Notes: generated by a model not told the origin, from the letters alone. A stretch of 53,363 nucleotides of DNA from Burkholderiales bacterium RIFCSPLOWO2_12_FULL_65_40 (GCA_001770955.1 MESL01000036.1:1-53363), one strand, 5' to 3'. Shown: positions 40,383 to 50,020, numbered from the stretch's first letter. Program-made: numbers and translations.

Positions 40383-40440
40383 ATTCAAAATATAGCTGAC
40401 ACCGCTTTTCCAGAAAGCGTTTCAGCCCATTTTTGCATCA
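40383..40440 (+). repeat. Dispersed palindromic repeat, copy 5
   Basis: TCAAAATATAGCTGACACCG, then AAGCGTTTCAGCCCATTTTT. It fits the family core (ATAGCTG, GC..AAGCG, GCC-A/T-rich) and lies between nrdR and the exporter gene. Confidence 0.65.
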
Positions 40441-40497
40441 AACGGTGTCGCTTGCGGCACGGCAGCGTGAAAGCCGCGGGGGCACAATGCTCCCCCT

Positions 40498-41385
40498 GTG
40501 AAAACCCGCCATCTGCTGCAGCTTGTGCTGCTGTCCGCCCTGTGGGGCGCCTCCTTCCTGTTCATCCGCATCGCCAGCCCGGTACTGGGCCCCCAGGTGG
40601 CCGCAGCCTTGCGCATTGGCCTGGCCACCCTCACGCTGATGGCCATCATGCGCGCCACGCGCGAGCCCTGGCCCTGGCAGCACTGGCGTGAGCTGACGGG
40701 CCTGGGCGCACTGACCGTGGCCCTGCCCTTCCTGCTCTACGCCTGGGCCGCCCTGCGCCTGCCTGCGGGCTACAGCTCGCTGCTCAACACCATGGTCGTG
40801 CCTTTCGGCGTGCTGGCCTCGGCCTGGATGAAAGAAGACACGCTCGGCCTGCGCAAGTGGCTGGGCTGCCTGTGCGGCTTTGTCGGCGTGGCGTTCATCG
40901 TGCAGCTGGGGCCCGTGCAGCCCACACCCGAGCTGATGCTGGCGGCTCTGGCCTGCATGGGGGCCGCCGCCTGCTATGGGGTGTGCACGCCCTGGATGAA
41001 GCGCTCCACGCAGCGCATCAGCCCGCTGGCCATTGCCGCCGGGATCCACGCCACCGCACTGGTGATGCTGGTGCCAGGCGCTGCCTGGGACTGGCACCAG
41101 GCCCGGTTCACCGTGCCGGCCCTGCTGGCCGTGCTGGTGATGGGCGTGGTTACTTCGGGCCTGGCCTACTGGCTCAACCTGCGCGTGCTCAGCCAGATCT
41201 CGCCCGTGGCGGCCATGAGCTCGGCCTTCATGATTCCGTTGTTCGGCGTGGCCTGGGGCCATATTTTTCTGGGGGAAGCGCTGGGCCCGGGCATGTTGTG
41301 GGGCGGCGCACTGGTGCTGCTGGCAACCTCGCTGGTCACCGGCTTCAACCCGCTGCGCCTGCTGGCGTTCCTACGGGCGCGCTGA
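40498..41385 (+). CDS. DMT-superfamily transporter (EamA)
   Basis: 295 residues from a GTG start. About ten hydrophobic segments form two EamA halves, starting LLQLVLLSALWGASFLFIRIASP and ending LGPGMLWGGALVLLATSLV. The family exports amino acids or other small metabolites; the substrate cannot be deduced. An isolated gene between a repeat and the convergent aroC. Confidence 0.87.
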   Translation: MKTRHLLQLVLLSALWGASFLFIRIASPVLGPQVAAALRIGLATLTLMAIMRATREPWPWQHWRELTGLGALTVALPFLLYAWAALRLPAGYSSLLNTMVVPFGVLASAWMKEDTLGLRKWLGCLCGFVGVAFIVQLGPVQPTPELMLAALACMGAAACYGVCTPWMKRSTQRISPLAIAAGIHATALVMLVPGAAWDWHQARFTVPALLAVLVMGVVTSGLAYWLNLRVLSQISPVAAMSSAFMIPLFGVAWGHIFLGEALGPGMLWGGALVLLATSLVTGFNPLRLLAFLRAR

Positions 41386-41403
41386 ACCCTTCTCGCCGGG
41401 CAG

Positions 41404-42501
41404 TTACGGCCGCGTGGCAGGAATGGGCGGCACCGCCTGCACCACATCGCCACACTGCGCGCGGTGGCGCAGCGCGTGGTCCATCAGCACCAGCGCCAGC
41501 AGCGCCTCGGCGATGGGTGCCGCGCGGATGCCCACGCAGGGGTCATGGCGGCCCTTGGTGACCACCTCGGTGCTCTGGCCGTGGATGTCGATGGTTTCGC
41601 GCGGGCTCAGGATGGAACTGGTGGGCTTGATGGCGATGCTCACCTCGATGTCCTGCCCGGTGCTGATGCCTCCGAGCACACCGCCCGCGTTGTTGGCGCG
41701 AAAGCCCTCAGGCGAGAGCGAATCACCGTGCACGGTGCCACGCTGGGCCACGCTGGCAAAGCCCGCGCCAATTTCCACGCCCTTGACGGCATTGAGCCCC
41801 ATCATGGCGTAGGCGATATCGGCGTCGAGCTTGTCGAACAGCGGCTCGCCCAGGCCCACAGGCACGCCCGTGGCCTGCACGCGGATGCGCGCACCACACG
41901 AATCGTGCGCCTTGCGCAGCAGATCCATGTAGTCCTCGTAGCGCTGCACATCGGCTACGGGCGCGAAGAAAGGATTGTGCGGCACATGGCCCCAGCTCTC
42001 GAACGGGATGTCGAGCTCGCCCAGTTGGGTCATGCAGGCGCGAAACTGCGTGCCAAACTTCTCGGCCAGCCACTTCTTGGCCACGGCGCCCGCAGCCACC
42101 GTGGGAGCCGTCATGCGCGCCGACGAACGCCCGCCGCCGCGCGGGTCGCGCAGGCCGTACTTGTGCCAGTAGGTGTAGTCGGCATGGCCGGGGCGGAAGG
42201 TACGCAGGATGTCGCCATAGTCCTTGCTGCGCTGGTCGGTATTGCGGATCAGCAGTGCGATCGGCGTGCCGGTCGTGCGGCCCTCGTACACGCCCGAGAG
42301 GATCTCCACCGCGTCGGGCTCGTTGCGCTGCGTGACGTGGCGGCTGGTGCCGGGGCGGCGGCGGTCGAGGTCGGCCTGGATGTCGGCCTCGGACAACAGC
42401 ATGCCGGGCGGGCAGCCGTCGATCACGCAGCCAATGGCCGGGCCGTGGGATTCACCAAAGTTGGTGACGCAGAAAAGGGTGCCGAAGGTGTTGCCGCTCA
42501 T
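41404..42501 (-). CDS. aroC: Chorismate synthase
   Basis: 365 residues with the standard start [28 protein letters not shown] and conserved [21 protein letters not shown] and [16 protein letters not shown] segments. It converts 5-enolpyruvylshikimate 3-phosphate to chorismate with reduced FMN, the last common step of aromatic biosynthesis. It is convergent with the EamA gene, 18 bp apart. Confidence 0.97.
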   Translation of the reverse strand: MSGNTFGTLFCVTNFGESHGPAIGCVIDGCPPGMLLSEADIQADLDRRRPGTSRHVTQRNEPDAVEILSGVYEGRTTGTPIALLIRNTDQRSKDYGDILRTFRPGHADYTYWHKYGLRDPRGGGRSSARMTAPTVAAGAVAKKWLAEKFGTQFRACMTQLGELDIPFESWGHVPHNPFFAPVADVQRYEDYMDLLRKAHDSCGARIRVQATGVPVGLGEPLFDKLDADIAYAMMGLNAVKGVEIGAGFASVAQRGTVHGDSLSPEGFRANNAGGVLGGISTGQDIEVSIAIKPTSSILSPRETIDIHGQSTEVVTKGRHDPCVGIRAAPIAEALLALVLMDHALRHRAQCGDVVQAVPPIPATRP

Positions 42502-42589
42502 GGCGCCGGATTATCCCAGACGGTTACAGGTGCATGAGAAAAGCGCGCCAAATGCCTGCACCCGCGCGGCCCAGGCCAGCGGACGCCGC

Positions 42590-42682
42590 GCAAGGGCCGC
42601 CCCGCCGCGCTGAGCAATGTCCCCCTTCCGCAGCGCGCAGCGCTGCAAGAGAAGGGGGAAGCGGCGCAGCCGCTCAGGGGGT
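42590..42682 (-). repeat. C-rich repeat with nested hairpins, intergenic copy
   Basis: On the minus strand: CCCCCTGAGCGGCTGCGCCG, CTTCCCCCTTC, then GGAAGGGGGACATTG and GCGGCGGGGCGGCCC. CCCCCTTC (42621-42628) and GAAGGGGG (42651-42658) form an inverted repeat. It lies between aroC and the CBS gene (downstream of the latter). Related to the copy inside the BaiN-like gene. Confidence 0.6.
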
Positions 42683-43123
42683 TGTCTTTTCCTCCGGCCA
42701 ATCGCGGATGTAGGCCTTGAGCATCTTGTTCTCGAAGTTCTGGCTGTCCACCACGGCCTTGGCCACATCGTAGAAGCTGATCACGCCCATGAGCATGCGC
42801 TTGTCCATCACCGGCATGTAGCGTGCGTGGCGGTCGAGCATCATGCGGCGTACCTCGTCCATGTCGGTCTCGGTGGTGCAGGTGAGCGGGTGGTCGTCCA
42901 TGGCCGAACGCACCAGCAGCGTGCCCACGCCTCCGCCGTTCTTGACGATGGCCTGAATCACCTCGCGGAAGGTGAGCATGCCCACCAGGTCGCCGTGCTC
43001 CATCACCACCAGCGAGCCGATGTCCTTCTCGGCCATGGCATCGACCGCACGGGCCAGCGGCTCGTCGGGGTGGACGGTAAAGAGGGTGTTGCCCTTGACG
43101 CGCAGGATGTCGCTGACTTTCAT
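42674..43123 (-). CDS. Two-CBS-domain protein (second copy)
   Basis: 149 residues from ATG 43123 with RBS GGAGAAG. Two CBS motifs (residues about 8-60 and 78-130; for example DIGSLVVMEHGDLVGMLTFREV) and no other domain. It parallels the CBS-pair protein at 4325 but is not closely similar in its termini. It probably binds adenine nucleotides and may regulate an unknown partner. Its 3' end runs directly into the C-rich repeat. Divergent from the metY-like gene. Confidence 0.87.
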   Translation of the reverse strand: MKVSDILRVKGNTLFTVHPDEPLARAVDAMAEKDIGSLVVMEHGDLVGMLTFREVIQAIVKNGGGVGTLLVRSAMDDHPLTCTTETDMDEVRRMMLDRHARYMPVMDKRMLMGVISFYDVAKAVVDSQNFENKMLKAYIRDWPEEKTTP

Positions 43124-43227
43124 GGTGCTTCTCCGTGGACGCCGCTGGGGCGCTATGCATTTGGGAGTCAAATATAGCCCACAATGCCGGGATATCCCGC
43201 CATTCGATACACCTTGGAGACAACTTC

Positions 43228-44529
43228 ATGCCCGGTTACGCCGACCCCGGCTTCGACACACTGGCGCTGCACGCAGGCGCCACCCCCGACCCCGCCACCG
43301 GCGCGCGCGCCGTGCCCATTCACCTGACGACCTCGTTCGTGTTCGAGTCGAGCGACCACGCGGCCGCGCTGTTCAACATGGAGCGCGGCGGGCACGTCTA
43401 TTCGCGCATTAGCAACCCGACCAACGCCGTGTTCGAGCAGCGCATGGCCGCACTTGAAGGTGGCGCCGGCGCTATCGCCGTCGCCAGCGGCCAGGCCGCG
43501 CTGCACCTGGCGATCTGCACGCTGATGGGCGCGGGCTCGCACATCGTCGCCAGCACTGCACTCTACGGTGGCTCGCAGAACCTGCTGCACTACACACTGC
43601 GCCGCTTCGGCATCGAGACGACCTTCGTCAAGCCCGGCGACATCGATGCCTGGCGCGCCGCCATCCGCCCCAACACCAAGTTGTTCTTCGGCGAGACCGT
43701 GGGCAACCCCGGCCTGGACGTGCTCGACATCCCCACCGTGAGCGCCATTGCGCACGAGCACGGCATTCCGCTGCTGGTGGATTCAACCTTCACCACGCCC
43801 TGGCTGATGAAGCCGTTCGAGCACGGCGCCGATCTCGTGTACCACTCGGCCACCAAGTTCTTGAGCGGCCATGGCACGGTGATTGGCGGCGTGGTGGTGG
43901 ACAGCGGCCAGTTTGACTGGGAAGGCTCGGGACGCTTCCCCGAGATGACCGCGCCCTACGAGGGCTTCCACAACATGGTGTTCAGCGAGGAATCGACCGT
44001 GGGCGCCTTCCTGCTGCGCGCGCGCCGCGAGGGCCTGCGCGACTTCGGCGCCTGCATGAGCCCGCACACCGCCTGGCTCATCCTGCAGGGCATCGAGACC
44101 CTGCCGTTGCGCATGGAACGCCACATGCGCAACACCGAGAAGGTGGTGGAGTTCCTGGCCGGCCAGCCCTTCGTCGAGCGCGTGGGCCACCCGCTGCTCG
44201 AATCGCACCCCAGCCACCCGCTCGCGCAAAAATTGCTGCCGCGCGGCGTGGCCTCGGTGTTCAGCTTCGACCTCAAGGGCACGCGCGAACAGGGCAAGAA
44301 GTTCATCGAAGCGCTGAAAATTTTCAGCCACCTGGCCAACGTGGGTGACTGCCGCAGCCTGGTGATCCACCCGGCCAGCACCACGCACTTCCGCCTGTCG
44401 GACGACGCGCTCGCGGGCGCAGGCATCACGCAGGGCACGATCCGCCTGTCTATCGGCCTGGAAGACCCCGACGACCTCATCGACGACCTCAAGCGCGCCC
44501 TCAAGGCCGCAGAAAAGGCAGGAGCCTGA
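43228..44529 (+). CDS. metY: O-acetylhomoserine sulfhydrylase-type PLP enzyme
   Basis: 433 residues from ATG 43228 (RBS TTGGAGA). Fold-type I Cys/Met PLP enzyme: PLP-binding Lys210 in YHSATKFLSGHG, signature DSTFTTPWLMKPFEHGADLV, N-terminal GFDTLALHAGATPDPATGARAVPI. The length of about 430 and the conserved block favour O-acetylhomoserine aminocarboxypropyltransferase (homocysteine from O-acetylhomoserine and sulfide). O-succinylhomoserine sulfhydrylase (MetZ) is the close alternative but is usually nearer 400 residues. Three bases separate it from the hydrolase gene. Confidence 0.9.
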   Translation: MPGYADPGFDTLALHAGATPDPATGARAVPIHLTTSFVFESSDHAAALFNMERGGHVYSRISNPTNAVFEQRMAALEGGAGAIAVASGQAALHLAICTLMGAGSHIVASTALYGGSQNLLHYTLRRFGIETTFVKPGDIDAWRAAIRPNTKLFFGETVGNPGLDVLDIPTVSAIAHEHGIPLLVDSTFTTPWLMKPFEHGADLVYHSATKFLSGHGTVIGGVVVDSGQFDWEGSGRFPEMTAPYEGFHNMVFSEESTVGAFLLRARREGLRDFGACMSPHTAWLILQGIETLPLRMERHMRNTEKVVEFLAGQPFVERVGHPLLESHPSHPLAQKLLPRGVASVFSFDLKGTREQGKKFIEALKIFSHLANVGDCRSLVIHPASTTHFRLSDDALAGAGITQGTIRLSIGLEDPDDLIDDLKRALKAAEKAGA

Positions 44530-44532
44530 GCC

Positions 44533-45351
44533 ATGGAACTGCAAGTCAACGGCCACAAGACCTTCTGCTACACCGGTGGCAAGCCCTTCAACCCGGCGCA
44601 GCCCACCGTGGTGCTGATCCACGGCGTGCTCAACGACCACAGCGTCTGGGCCATGCAGAGCCGCTACCTCGCCAACCACGGCTGGAACGTGCTGGCGGTG
44701 GACCTGCCCGGCCACTGCAAGAGCGCCGGTCCGGCACCCGCCTCGGTGGAAGAGGCGGCCGACTTCATCATCGCCCTGCTCGACGCCGTGGGCGCCCCCC
44801 GCGCCGCGCTGGTGGGCCACAGCTGGGGCTCGCTGATCGCGCTGGAGGCGGCCGCGCGCCTGCAGGAACGCGCGAGCCACCTCGTGCTGGTAGGCACGGC
44901 ATTCCCCATGAAGGTTTCGCCCGCGCTCATCGAAGCCTCGCTGAACGAACCCGATAAGGCGCTGCGCATGGTCAACGTGTTCTCGCGCAGCACCCTGTGC
45001 GCCCCGCCCACGGCGCTGGGCCCTGGCACCTGGGTGTACGGCGCCAGCATGGCACTGGGCCGCCGCGTGTTGCGCAGCAACCCCGAGGTGAACCTGTTCC
45101 ACCGGGGCTTTGTGGCCTGCGACAGCTACGCCGGCGGAGATGCGGCCATTGCGCGCATCACCTGCCCCGTGCTGTTTGCCCTGGGCACGCAAGACCAGAT
45201 GACCACTCCGAAGGCCGCGCAGGCCCTGATCAGCACCGCGCGCGCGGCAGGCAAGGGCGTGCAGGTGGTTTACCTCCCGGTCGGACACCACCAGATGACC
45301 GAAGCGCCCGAGGAAACCCTGTTCGCCCTGCGCGATTTCCTGGCACGTTGA
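44533..45351 (+). CDS. Alpha/beta hydrolase
   Basis: 272 residues. Oxyanion region VVLIHGVLNDHSVW, nucleophile elbow GHSWGS with Ser97, acid Asp221 in GTQDQM and His252 or His253 in VGHHQM make a full catalytic triad. Close coupling to the sulfhydrylase gene (3 bp) suggests co-expression; a homoserine acetyltransferase function is not supported by sequence length or motifs. The substrate is unknown. Confidence 0.88.
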   Translation: MELQVNGHKTFCYTGGKPFNPAQPTVVLIHGVLNDHSVWAMQSRYLANHGWNVLAVDLPGHCKSAGPAPASVEEAADFIIALLDAVGAPRAALVGHSWGSLIALEAAARLQERASHLVLVGTAFPMKVSPALIEASLNEPDKALRMVNVFSRSTLCAPPTALGPGTWVYGASMALGRRVLRSNPEVNLFHRGFVACDSYAGGDAAIARITCPVLFALGTQDQMTTPKAAQALISTARAAGKGVQVVYLPVGHHQMTEAPEETLFALRDFLAR

Positions 45352-45432
45352 GCACACTGCTGCCTGCGCCCGACGGCAGGGCGCGGGTGCAGCAACTGCG
45401 AATTCGATTGACGACCCAAGCCTGAAAAAGAA

Positions 45433-45469
45433 AAACCCCGCTATCGAAAAGATAGCGGGGTTTCTTTTT
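45433..45469. terminator. Bidirectional terminator between hydrolase gene and tRNA-His
   Basis: AAACCCCGCTATC (45433-45445) and GATAGCGGGGTTT (45451-45463) are exact complements with a GAAAA loop, and A-rich/T-rich flanks serve both strands. Confidence 0.94.
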
Positions 45470-45472
45470 AAC

Positions 45473-45549
45473 TGGGGTGGCTGATGGGGCTCGAACCCAC
45501 GACAACAGGAATCACAATCCTGGACTCTACCAACTGAGCTACAGCCACC
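45473..45549 (-). tRNA. tRNA-His (GTG anticodon)
   Basis: The minus strand folds as a 77-nt tRNA including CCA. Acceptor GTGGCTG/CAGCCAC is preceded by the extra G-1 opposite C73, diagnostic of tRNA-His. The anticodon arm is CAGGA-TTGTGAT-TCCTG with anticodon GTG. T-arm contains GGTTCGAGCC. CCA is encoded. Confidence 0.97.
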
Positions 45550-45559
45550 GTAGCTTTAA

Positions 45560-45565
45560 ATTATA
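45560..45565 (-). promoter_or_regulatory. -10 box of tRNA-His promoter
   Basis: The minus strand has TATAAT eleven bases upstream of the mature tRNA 5' end. The matching -35 (GTGAGG at 17 bp) is poor, so only the -10 is convincing. Confidence 0.6.
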
Positions 45566-45603
45566 ACCTGCAAAATACCCATCCTCACTGCAAACCGCCT
45601 TTT

Positions 45604-47517
45604 TTACTTGGCAACAGGCGCGGGACGGGGTGCCTTGATCTGCACCTTGAATCGCTGCTTGAGCGTTTCATAGTAGGCCAAGCCCTCGGCGGTGGACCAC
45701 CACTGCGCATATTGTTGCTGGCGCTGCTGTGCCAGTTGGGGCTCCGGGGCCTCCGGCGGCACCACGCGGTTCACCTTGGCAACGGCATAGCCTTGCGCGC
45801 CCAGATCCACGCCCGTCCAGGCAGGCAGCGTATCGGTATTGGCGCCGAGAACGGCGTCGAGTACCGCACGCGGCTGGTTCAAGGGCAGATCCCGCGCTAC
45901 GACCATGGGAGCAGAAAGGCCTGTCGCGCTGGCGGCATTCTCAGCCCAGGCCGCGCGTTTGGCCTGGCCTTCCTTGCGGGCCAGCTCGGCCGCCTTTTCC
46001 GCCACGTAACGCTGACGCACCTGCGCCTGGACCTCTTCATAGGCCAGTGTGCGGGCCGGCGTGTATTCGGCGACACGGCCCGCCACCATCTGGCTGGTGC
46101 CAAACTCGACGGCTTCGGTGTTGCGCTTGTTTTCGAGGGAATCCGACGAGAACAAGGCCTCCAGGAACTTCGGGTGGGCCAGGGCGCCATTGGCTCCGGC
46201 AACCGGCGTGCGCACCACCCCTTTGGCCGTCTGGATTTTCAGCTTGAGTTTGTCCACCACCGGTTGCAGGCTGTCGGCCTGCTCGTACACGGTGTTGGCA
46301 AAGGTTTCCGCCACTTCCGCAAACTTGCGCTGGGCCTGCTGCTGCTTGAGATCGGCCTCCATCGACGCGCGCAGCTCTTCAAAACTGGGCTTGCGCGGGG
46401 CCTTGATGTCGGTGAGCTGGATGATGTGGTAGCCAAAGTCGCTCTCCACCACTTCGCTGATGTCACCCTTGTTCAGCGCGTAGGCGGCGTCCTCGAACGG
46501 TTTGACCATGGCGCCTCGGGCAAAGAAGCCCAGATCGCCCCCCTGCGTGGCCGATCCCGGGTCTTGCGAGTTCTTTTTGGCCAGCTCGGCGAAACTGCCC
46601 GGGCTCTTGCGCGCCTGCGCCAGAAGCTCCACGGCGCGCGCCTGTGCCTTCTCGCGGTCAGCGGCCGGAGCATCCTTGGAGGCGGTGATAAGGATATGGC
46701 TTGCACGGCGTTCTTCCTTGCCGGCCATGCGATCGACGTTTTCCTTGTAGTAGGTACGCAGATCGTCTTCATTGAGGACGATGCTGTCGCGCAGGCTGGC
46801 AATGTCCAGCACCACGTATTCCACGGTGGCCTGTTCAGCCTGCTGGAACTGCTCAGGATGCGCCTTGTAGTAGGCCTGCAGGTCTTCGTCGGTCGGCTGG
46901 ACCTTGCCGGTAAAGTCGGCCGTCTTGAACACCGCGACCTGGATCTCGCGACGCTGGAACAAAGGATCGAGGGCGGCATTGGCCTGCGCTGCGGTGGCAA
47001 AACTGGACCCCAAAACCCCGCCCAGCACCTGGCTGACCGCCAGGTCCCGTCGCATGGTGGCTTCAAAACCTTCGGGCGTCATGCCCTGGGCGGCTACCAA
47101 TGCACGATAGCCCTCGCTGTCGAGGGTGCCATCGGGTTTCCTCAGCGCAGCAATCTGAGGAATTTCCTGCAGGCTGCGGGCCAGCTTGGCATCGCTGGTG
47201 AGCATGTTCATCTTCTTGGAGGCAGCTTGCAGAACACGATCCCGCACCATCCGCTCAAGCGTCGCGTAGCGCGCTTCGGGCGTATCCAAGAGCTTGGCAT
47301 CAAGCTGGGGCTGCTCTGCCCGCCGGCGGTCCGATTCCATCCGATGGGCGTTGTCCCATTCCGCCTGCGTGATGTCGGCGCCATCCACGTGCGCCACCGC
47401 CGGGCTGCTCCCGGAGAAGTAACTGGCATCGATGCCGACCAGCACAAACGACGGAACGATCAACAAGAACAACAAGAGCATCGCGATCTTGGTGTGCTTG
47501 CGGATGGATTCAAACAT
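45604..47517 (-). CDS. ppiD: Periplasmic peptidyl-prolyl isomerase PpiD/SurA-like
   Basis: 637 residues from ATG 47517; an upstream in-frame ATG gives nine unconserved residues. The N-terminus [20 protein letters not shown] plus following hydrophobic residues is the PpiD membrane anchor. A SurA-like chaperone region follows (residues about 40-190), and a parvulin domain lies near 260-370 ([15 protein letters not shown] ... [33 protein letters not shown]). It assists folding of outer-membrane and secreted proteins at the Sec translocon. Its place next to hupB and tRNA genes is the usual order in proteobacteria. Confidence 0.93.
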   Translation of the reverse strand: MFESIRKHTKIAMLLLFLLIVPSFVLVGIDASYFSGSSPAVAHVDGADITQAEWDNAHRMESDRRRAEQPQLDAKLLDTPEARYATLERMVRDRVLQAASKKMNMLTSDAKLARSLQEIPQIAALRKPDGTLDSEGYRALVAAQGMTPEGFEATMRRDLAVSQVLGGVLGSSFATAAQANAALDPLFQRREIQVAVFKTADFTGKVQPTDEDLQAYYKAHPEQFQQAEQATVEYVVLDIASLRDSIVLNEDDLRTYYKENVDRMAGKEERRASHILITASKDAPAADREKAQARAVELLAQARKSPGSFAELAKKNSQDPGSATQGGDLGFFARGAMVKPFEDAAYALNKGDISEVVESDFGYHIIQLTDIKAPRKPSFEELRASMEADLKQQQAQRKFAEVAETFANTVYEQADSLQPVVDKLKLKIQTAKGVVRTPVAGANGALAHPKFLEALFSSDSLENKRNTEAVEFGTSQMVAGRVAEYTPARTLAYEEVQAQVRQRYVAEKAAELARKEGQAKRAAWAENAASATGLSAPMVVARDLPLNQPRAVLDAVLGANTDTLPAWTGVDLGAQGYAVAKVNRVVPPEAPEPQLAQQRQQQYAQWWSTAEGLAYYETLKQRFKVQIKAPRPAPVAK

Positions 47518-47532
47518 GGTCAATCTTTCTGT

Positions 47533-47567
47533 GACATAAAACAAAAGGCGAACTTACGTTCGCCTTT
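47533..47567 (-). terminator. Terminator of tRNA-Val/hupB unit
   Basis: AAAGGCGAAC (47544-47553) pairs with GTTCGCCTTT (47558-47567) with a 4-base loop; on the minus strand it is followed by TTGTTTTATG. It ends the transcript before ppiD. Confidence 0.85.
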
Positions 47568-47574
47568 GCATCAG

Positions 47575-47650
47575 TGGTGGGTGCTGACGGGGTCGAACCG
47601 CCGACCTACGCCTTGTAAGGGCGCCGCTCTACCGACTGAGCTAAGCACCC
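47575..47650 (-). tRNA. tRNA-Val (TAC anticodon)
   Basis: The minus strand gives a 76-nt tRNA with encoded CCA. Acceptor GGGTGCT/AGCACCC, D-arm GCTCAGTCGGTAGAGC, anticodon arm GCCCT-TACAA-GGGC region with anticodon TAC, and T-arm GGTTCGACC all fit tRNA-Val. Confidence 0.97.
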
Positions 47651-47665
47651 CACCGGGATCCGATG

Positions 47666-47938
47666 TCAGTTCAGGGCATCCTTCAATGCCTTGCCCGGAC
47701 GGAACTTGGGAACTTTAGCCGCCTTGATTTTAATCGCAGCGCCCGTGCGGGGATTGCGACCGGTGCGCGCGGCGCGCTTGCCCACGGCGAAGGTGCCAAA
47801 ACCGACGAGCGACACCGTACCGCCCTTTTTCAGCGTCTTCTTGACCGCTTCGATCGTGGATTCCAGTGCCCGCGCAGCCGCAGCCTTGGAGATATCGGCA
47901 TTGTTTGCAATGTGCTCAATCAGTTCGGTTTTGTTCAC
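47666..47938 (-). CDS. hupB: DNA-binding protein HU (HupB-like)
   Basis: 90 residues, full length. HU/IHF signature [21 protein letters not shown] with the proline-tipped DNA-binding arm, and the N-terminal [21 protein letters not shown] dimer helices. It is an abundant nucleoid protein that bends DNA. A consensus sigma-70 promoter lies 130 bp upstream, and tRNA-Val follows in the same direction before a terminator, so they may share a transcript. Confidence 0.97.
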   Translation of the reverse strand: MNKTELIEHIANNADISKAAAARALESTIEAVKKTLKKGGTVSLVGFGTFAVGKRAARTGRNPRTGAAIKIKAAKVPKFRPGKALKDALN

Positions 47939-48245
47939 AAGAAGCCTCTCGGAAAAATGGGGGAAGATTGTCTTTTGGTCATCTGGTCACCGCACGTCAA
48001 AGGCCTTGCAGGGGCAGGGTTTGTGACGGGCGTTTGACTGGAATGCACAGCAGGCGCTGCCGTGTCAGATTAAAGCCATCGACTCTCCGGGTGTCAATAC
48101 AAGACGCCGGATTGCGACGGCGTAGCGGGCAATTCTAGTCGCATTTGCGTCGCTCATCGGGGGTGGCAAGGGTTTTTGGCGCCACGGCAGCGCTGGGCAT
48201 CTTCCCTGATTGACATCCGTCCGAATGCAACGTCCACGCAGGATT
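47939..48245. other. Intergenic region upstream of hupB
   Basis: 307 bp between hupB and the dehydrogenase gene, both on the minus strand. It carries the hupB promoter (48069-48097) and a leader of about 125 nt. Nothing else is recognised; no terminator for the dehydrogenase gene is evident. Confidence 0.5.
48069..48097 (-). promoter_or_regulatory. Sigma-70 promoter of hupB
   Basis: On the minus strand TTGACA (48097-48092) is followed after 17 bp by TTTAAT (48074-48069). The -35 is a perfect consensus. Confidence 0.85.
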
Positions 48246-49331
48246 TCACAGGGCTGCAGCGATCGCCCGGCCGACGTCCTGCGTGGTCGCCCTACCGCCC
48301 AGGTCGGGGGTGCGCGGGCCGCCGCTGCGCGGGTCGAGCACCTGCTCGATCGCAGCCAGGATGGCATCGTGGGCTGCACGGTGGCCCAGGAAGTCGAGCA
48401 TCAGCGCACCACACCAGATCTGGCCGATCGGGTTGGCAATGCCCTGCCCTGCGATGTCGGGCGCCGAGCCATGCACGGGCTCGAACAGCGACGGGTACCG
48501 GCGATCCGGGTTGAGGTTGGCGCTGGGCGCGATGCCGATGGTGCCCGTGCAGGCCGGCCCCAGGTCGCTCAGGATGTCGCCAAACAGGTTGCTGGCCACC
48601 ACCACATCGAACGCGTCCGGGCGCTGCACGAAGTGCGCCGTGAGGATGTCGATGTGGAACTTGTCCACGCGCACGTCGGGGTATTCCTTCGCCATCTCGG
48701 CCACGCGCTCGTCCCAGTAGGGCATGGTGATGGCGATGCCGTTGGACTTGGTGGCGCTGGTCAGGTGCTTTTTCGGGCGCTGGCGGGCCTGCTCGAAGGC
48801 AAAACGCAGCACGCGGTCCACGCCGTGGCGGGTCATCACCGTTTCCTGCATGACGATCTCGCGCGGTGTGCCCTCGAACATGCGCCCACCGATGCTGGAA
48901 TATTCGCCTTCAGTGTTCTCGCGCACGATGAGCATGTCGATCTCGCCGGGCAGGCGCACGCTGCCGTCGCGCCGCACCACCGGCGCGGTGATGCCGGGCA
49001 TGAGGCGCGCGGGGCGCAGGTTCACATACTGGTCAAACTCGCGGCGGAACAGTAGCAGTGAGCCCCACAGCGAGATGTGGTCCGGGATCTTCTCGGGCCA
49101 ACCCACGGCGCCGAAATAAAGGGCGTCATGGCCTCCGATCAGCGCCTTCCAGTCGTCGGGCAGCATCTTGCCGTGGCGCTCGAAGTAGTCCCAGCTGGAG
49201 AAGTCGAAAGCGTCCCACTGCAGGTCGATGCCGAACTTGCGCGCAGCGGCGTCGAGCACGCGCAACCCCTCGGGCACGACCTCTTTGCCAATGCCGTCGC
49301 CGGGGATGACGGCAATGCGGTGTTTCGCCAT
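48246..49331 (-). CDS. Tartrate dehydrogenase/D-malate dehydrogenase (decarboxylating)
   Basis: 361 residues from ATG 49331 (RBS GGAGC). Beta-decarboxylating dehydrogenase family: IAVIPGDGIGKEVVPEGLRVL at the start, IDMLIVRENTEGEYSSIGG, and the Mg/NAD block SNLFGDILSDLGPACTG. The RENTEGEYSSIGG segment and WGSLLLFRREFDQYVNLRPARL place it with TtuC/DmlA-type enzymes (tartrate, D-malate), not isopropylmalate dehydrogenase. Product would be oxaloglycolate/glycerate or pyruvate plus NADH. No transport or tartrate genes are adjacent to settle the substrate. Confidence 0.9.
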   Translation of the reverse strand: MAKHRIAVIPGDGIGKEVVPEGLRVLDAAARKFGIDLQWDAFDFSSWDYFERHGKMLPDDWKALIGGHDALYFGAVGWPEKIPDHISLWGSLLLFRREFDQYVNLRPARLMPGITAPVVRRDGSVRLPGEIDMLIVRENTEGEYSSIGGRMFEGTPREIVMQETVMTRHGVDRVLRFAFEQARQRPKKHLTSATKSNGIAITMPYWDERVAEMAKEYPDVRVDKFHIDILTAHFVQRPDAFDVVVASNLFGDILSDLGPACTGTIGIAPSANLNPDRRYPSLFEPVHGSAPDIAGQGIANPIGQIWCGALMLDFLGHRAAHDAILAAIEQVLDPRSGGPRTPDLGGRATTQDVGRAIAAAL

Positions 49332-49340
49332 GATTTGCTC

Positions 49341-49395
49341 CAAAAACAATAGCTGCTAGCGCCCGAAAAAATGGCTCTAGAGCCACTTTTCATAC
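49341..49395 (+). repeat. Dispersed palindromic repeat, copy 6
   Basis: AAAACAATAGCTGCTAGCGC followed by GGCTCTAGAGCCACTTTT. This copy shows the best ATAGCTGCTAGCGC core. It lies upstream of the dehydrogenase start and downstream of pgsA. Confidence 0.75.
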
Positions 49396-49399
49396 AGTA

Positions 49400-49966
49400 T
49401 TATTTGACGCGCGCGCGAATTTCCGGCAGCGCCTTCTGCAGGTAGTACACCATGGACCACACCGTGAGCACGGCAGCAATCCAGATCAGCCAGGTGCCCC
49501 AGACACCCGTGTCGATCACGCCGAGCACCTGCCCGTCATAAAGCAGGAAGGGGATGGCCACCATCTGCACCGTGGTCTTGAGCTTTCCCAGCATGTGCAC
49601 GGCCACACTCTTGCTGGCGCCGATCTGCGCCATCCATTCGCGCAGGGCCGAGATGGCGATCTCGCGGCCGATGATGATGAGCGCCACGAACACGTCGGCG
49701 CGTTGCAGGTGCACCAGCACCAGCAACGAGGCACACACGAGGAACTTGTCGGCCACGGGGTCGAGGAAGGCGCCGAACGACGAGGTCTGATTCAGCTTGC
49801 GCGCCAGAAACCCGTCGAGCCAGTCGGTGGCCGCAAAGACGATGAACATGAGCGAGGCGACCAGGTTGCGCATGGCCGGGTCGATGGGCGCGTAGAACAC
49901 CCCCACGATCAGGGGTATCGCGACGATACGCGTCCAGGTCATGATGGTGGGGATGGTCCAGAACAT
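49400..49966 (-). CDS. pgsA: CDP-diacylglycerol-glycerol-3-phosphate phosphatidyltransferase
   Basis: 188 residues from ATG 49966. The CDP-alcohol phosphotransferase motif D-G-x2-A-R-x8-G-x3-D-x3-D is complete in DWLDGFLARKLNQTSSFGAF and the following LDPVADK. Four or more membrane helices are visible. It makes phosphatidylglycerol-phosphate. Adjacent uvrC is a common neighbour in proteobacteria (uvrC-pgsA), supporting the name. Confidence 0.95.
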   Translation of the reverse strand: MFWTIPTIMTWTRIVAIPLIVGVFYAPIDPAMRNLVASLMFIVFAATDWLDGFLARKLNQTSSFGAFLDPVADKFLVCASLLVLVHLQRADVFVALIIIGREIAISALREWMAQIGASKSVAVHMLGKLKTTVQMVAIPFLLYDGQVLGVIDTGVWGTWLIWIAAVLTVWSMVYYLQKALPEIRARVK

Positions 49967-50020
49967 GGTTGCGATTGTGTCACGCCAAGCGGGCCGCATC
50001 GGCAAAGAATCGCGCCCGGT

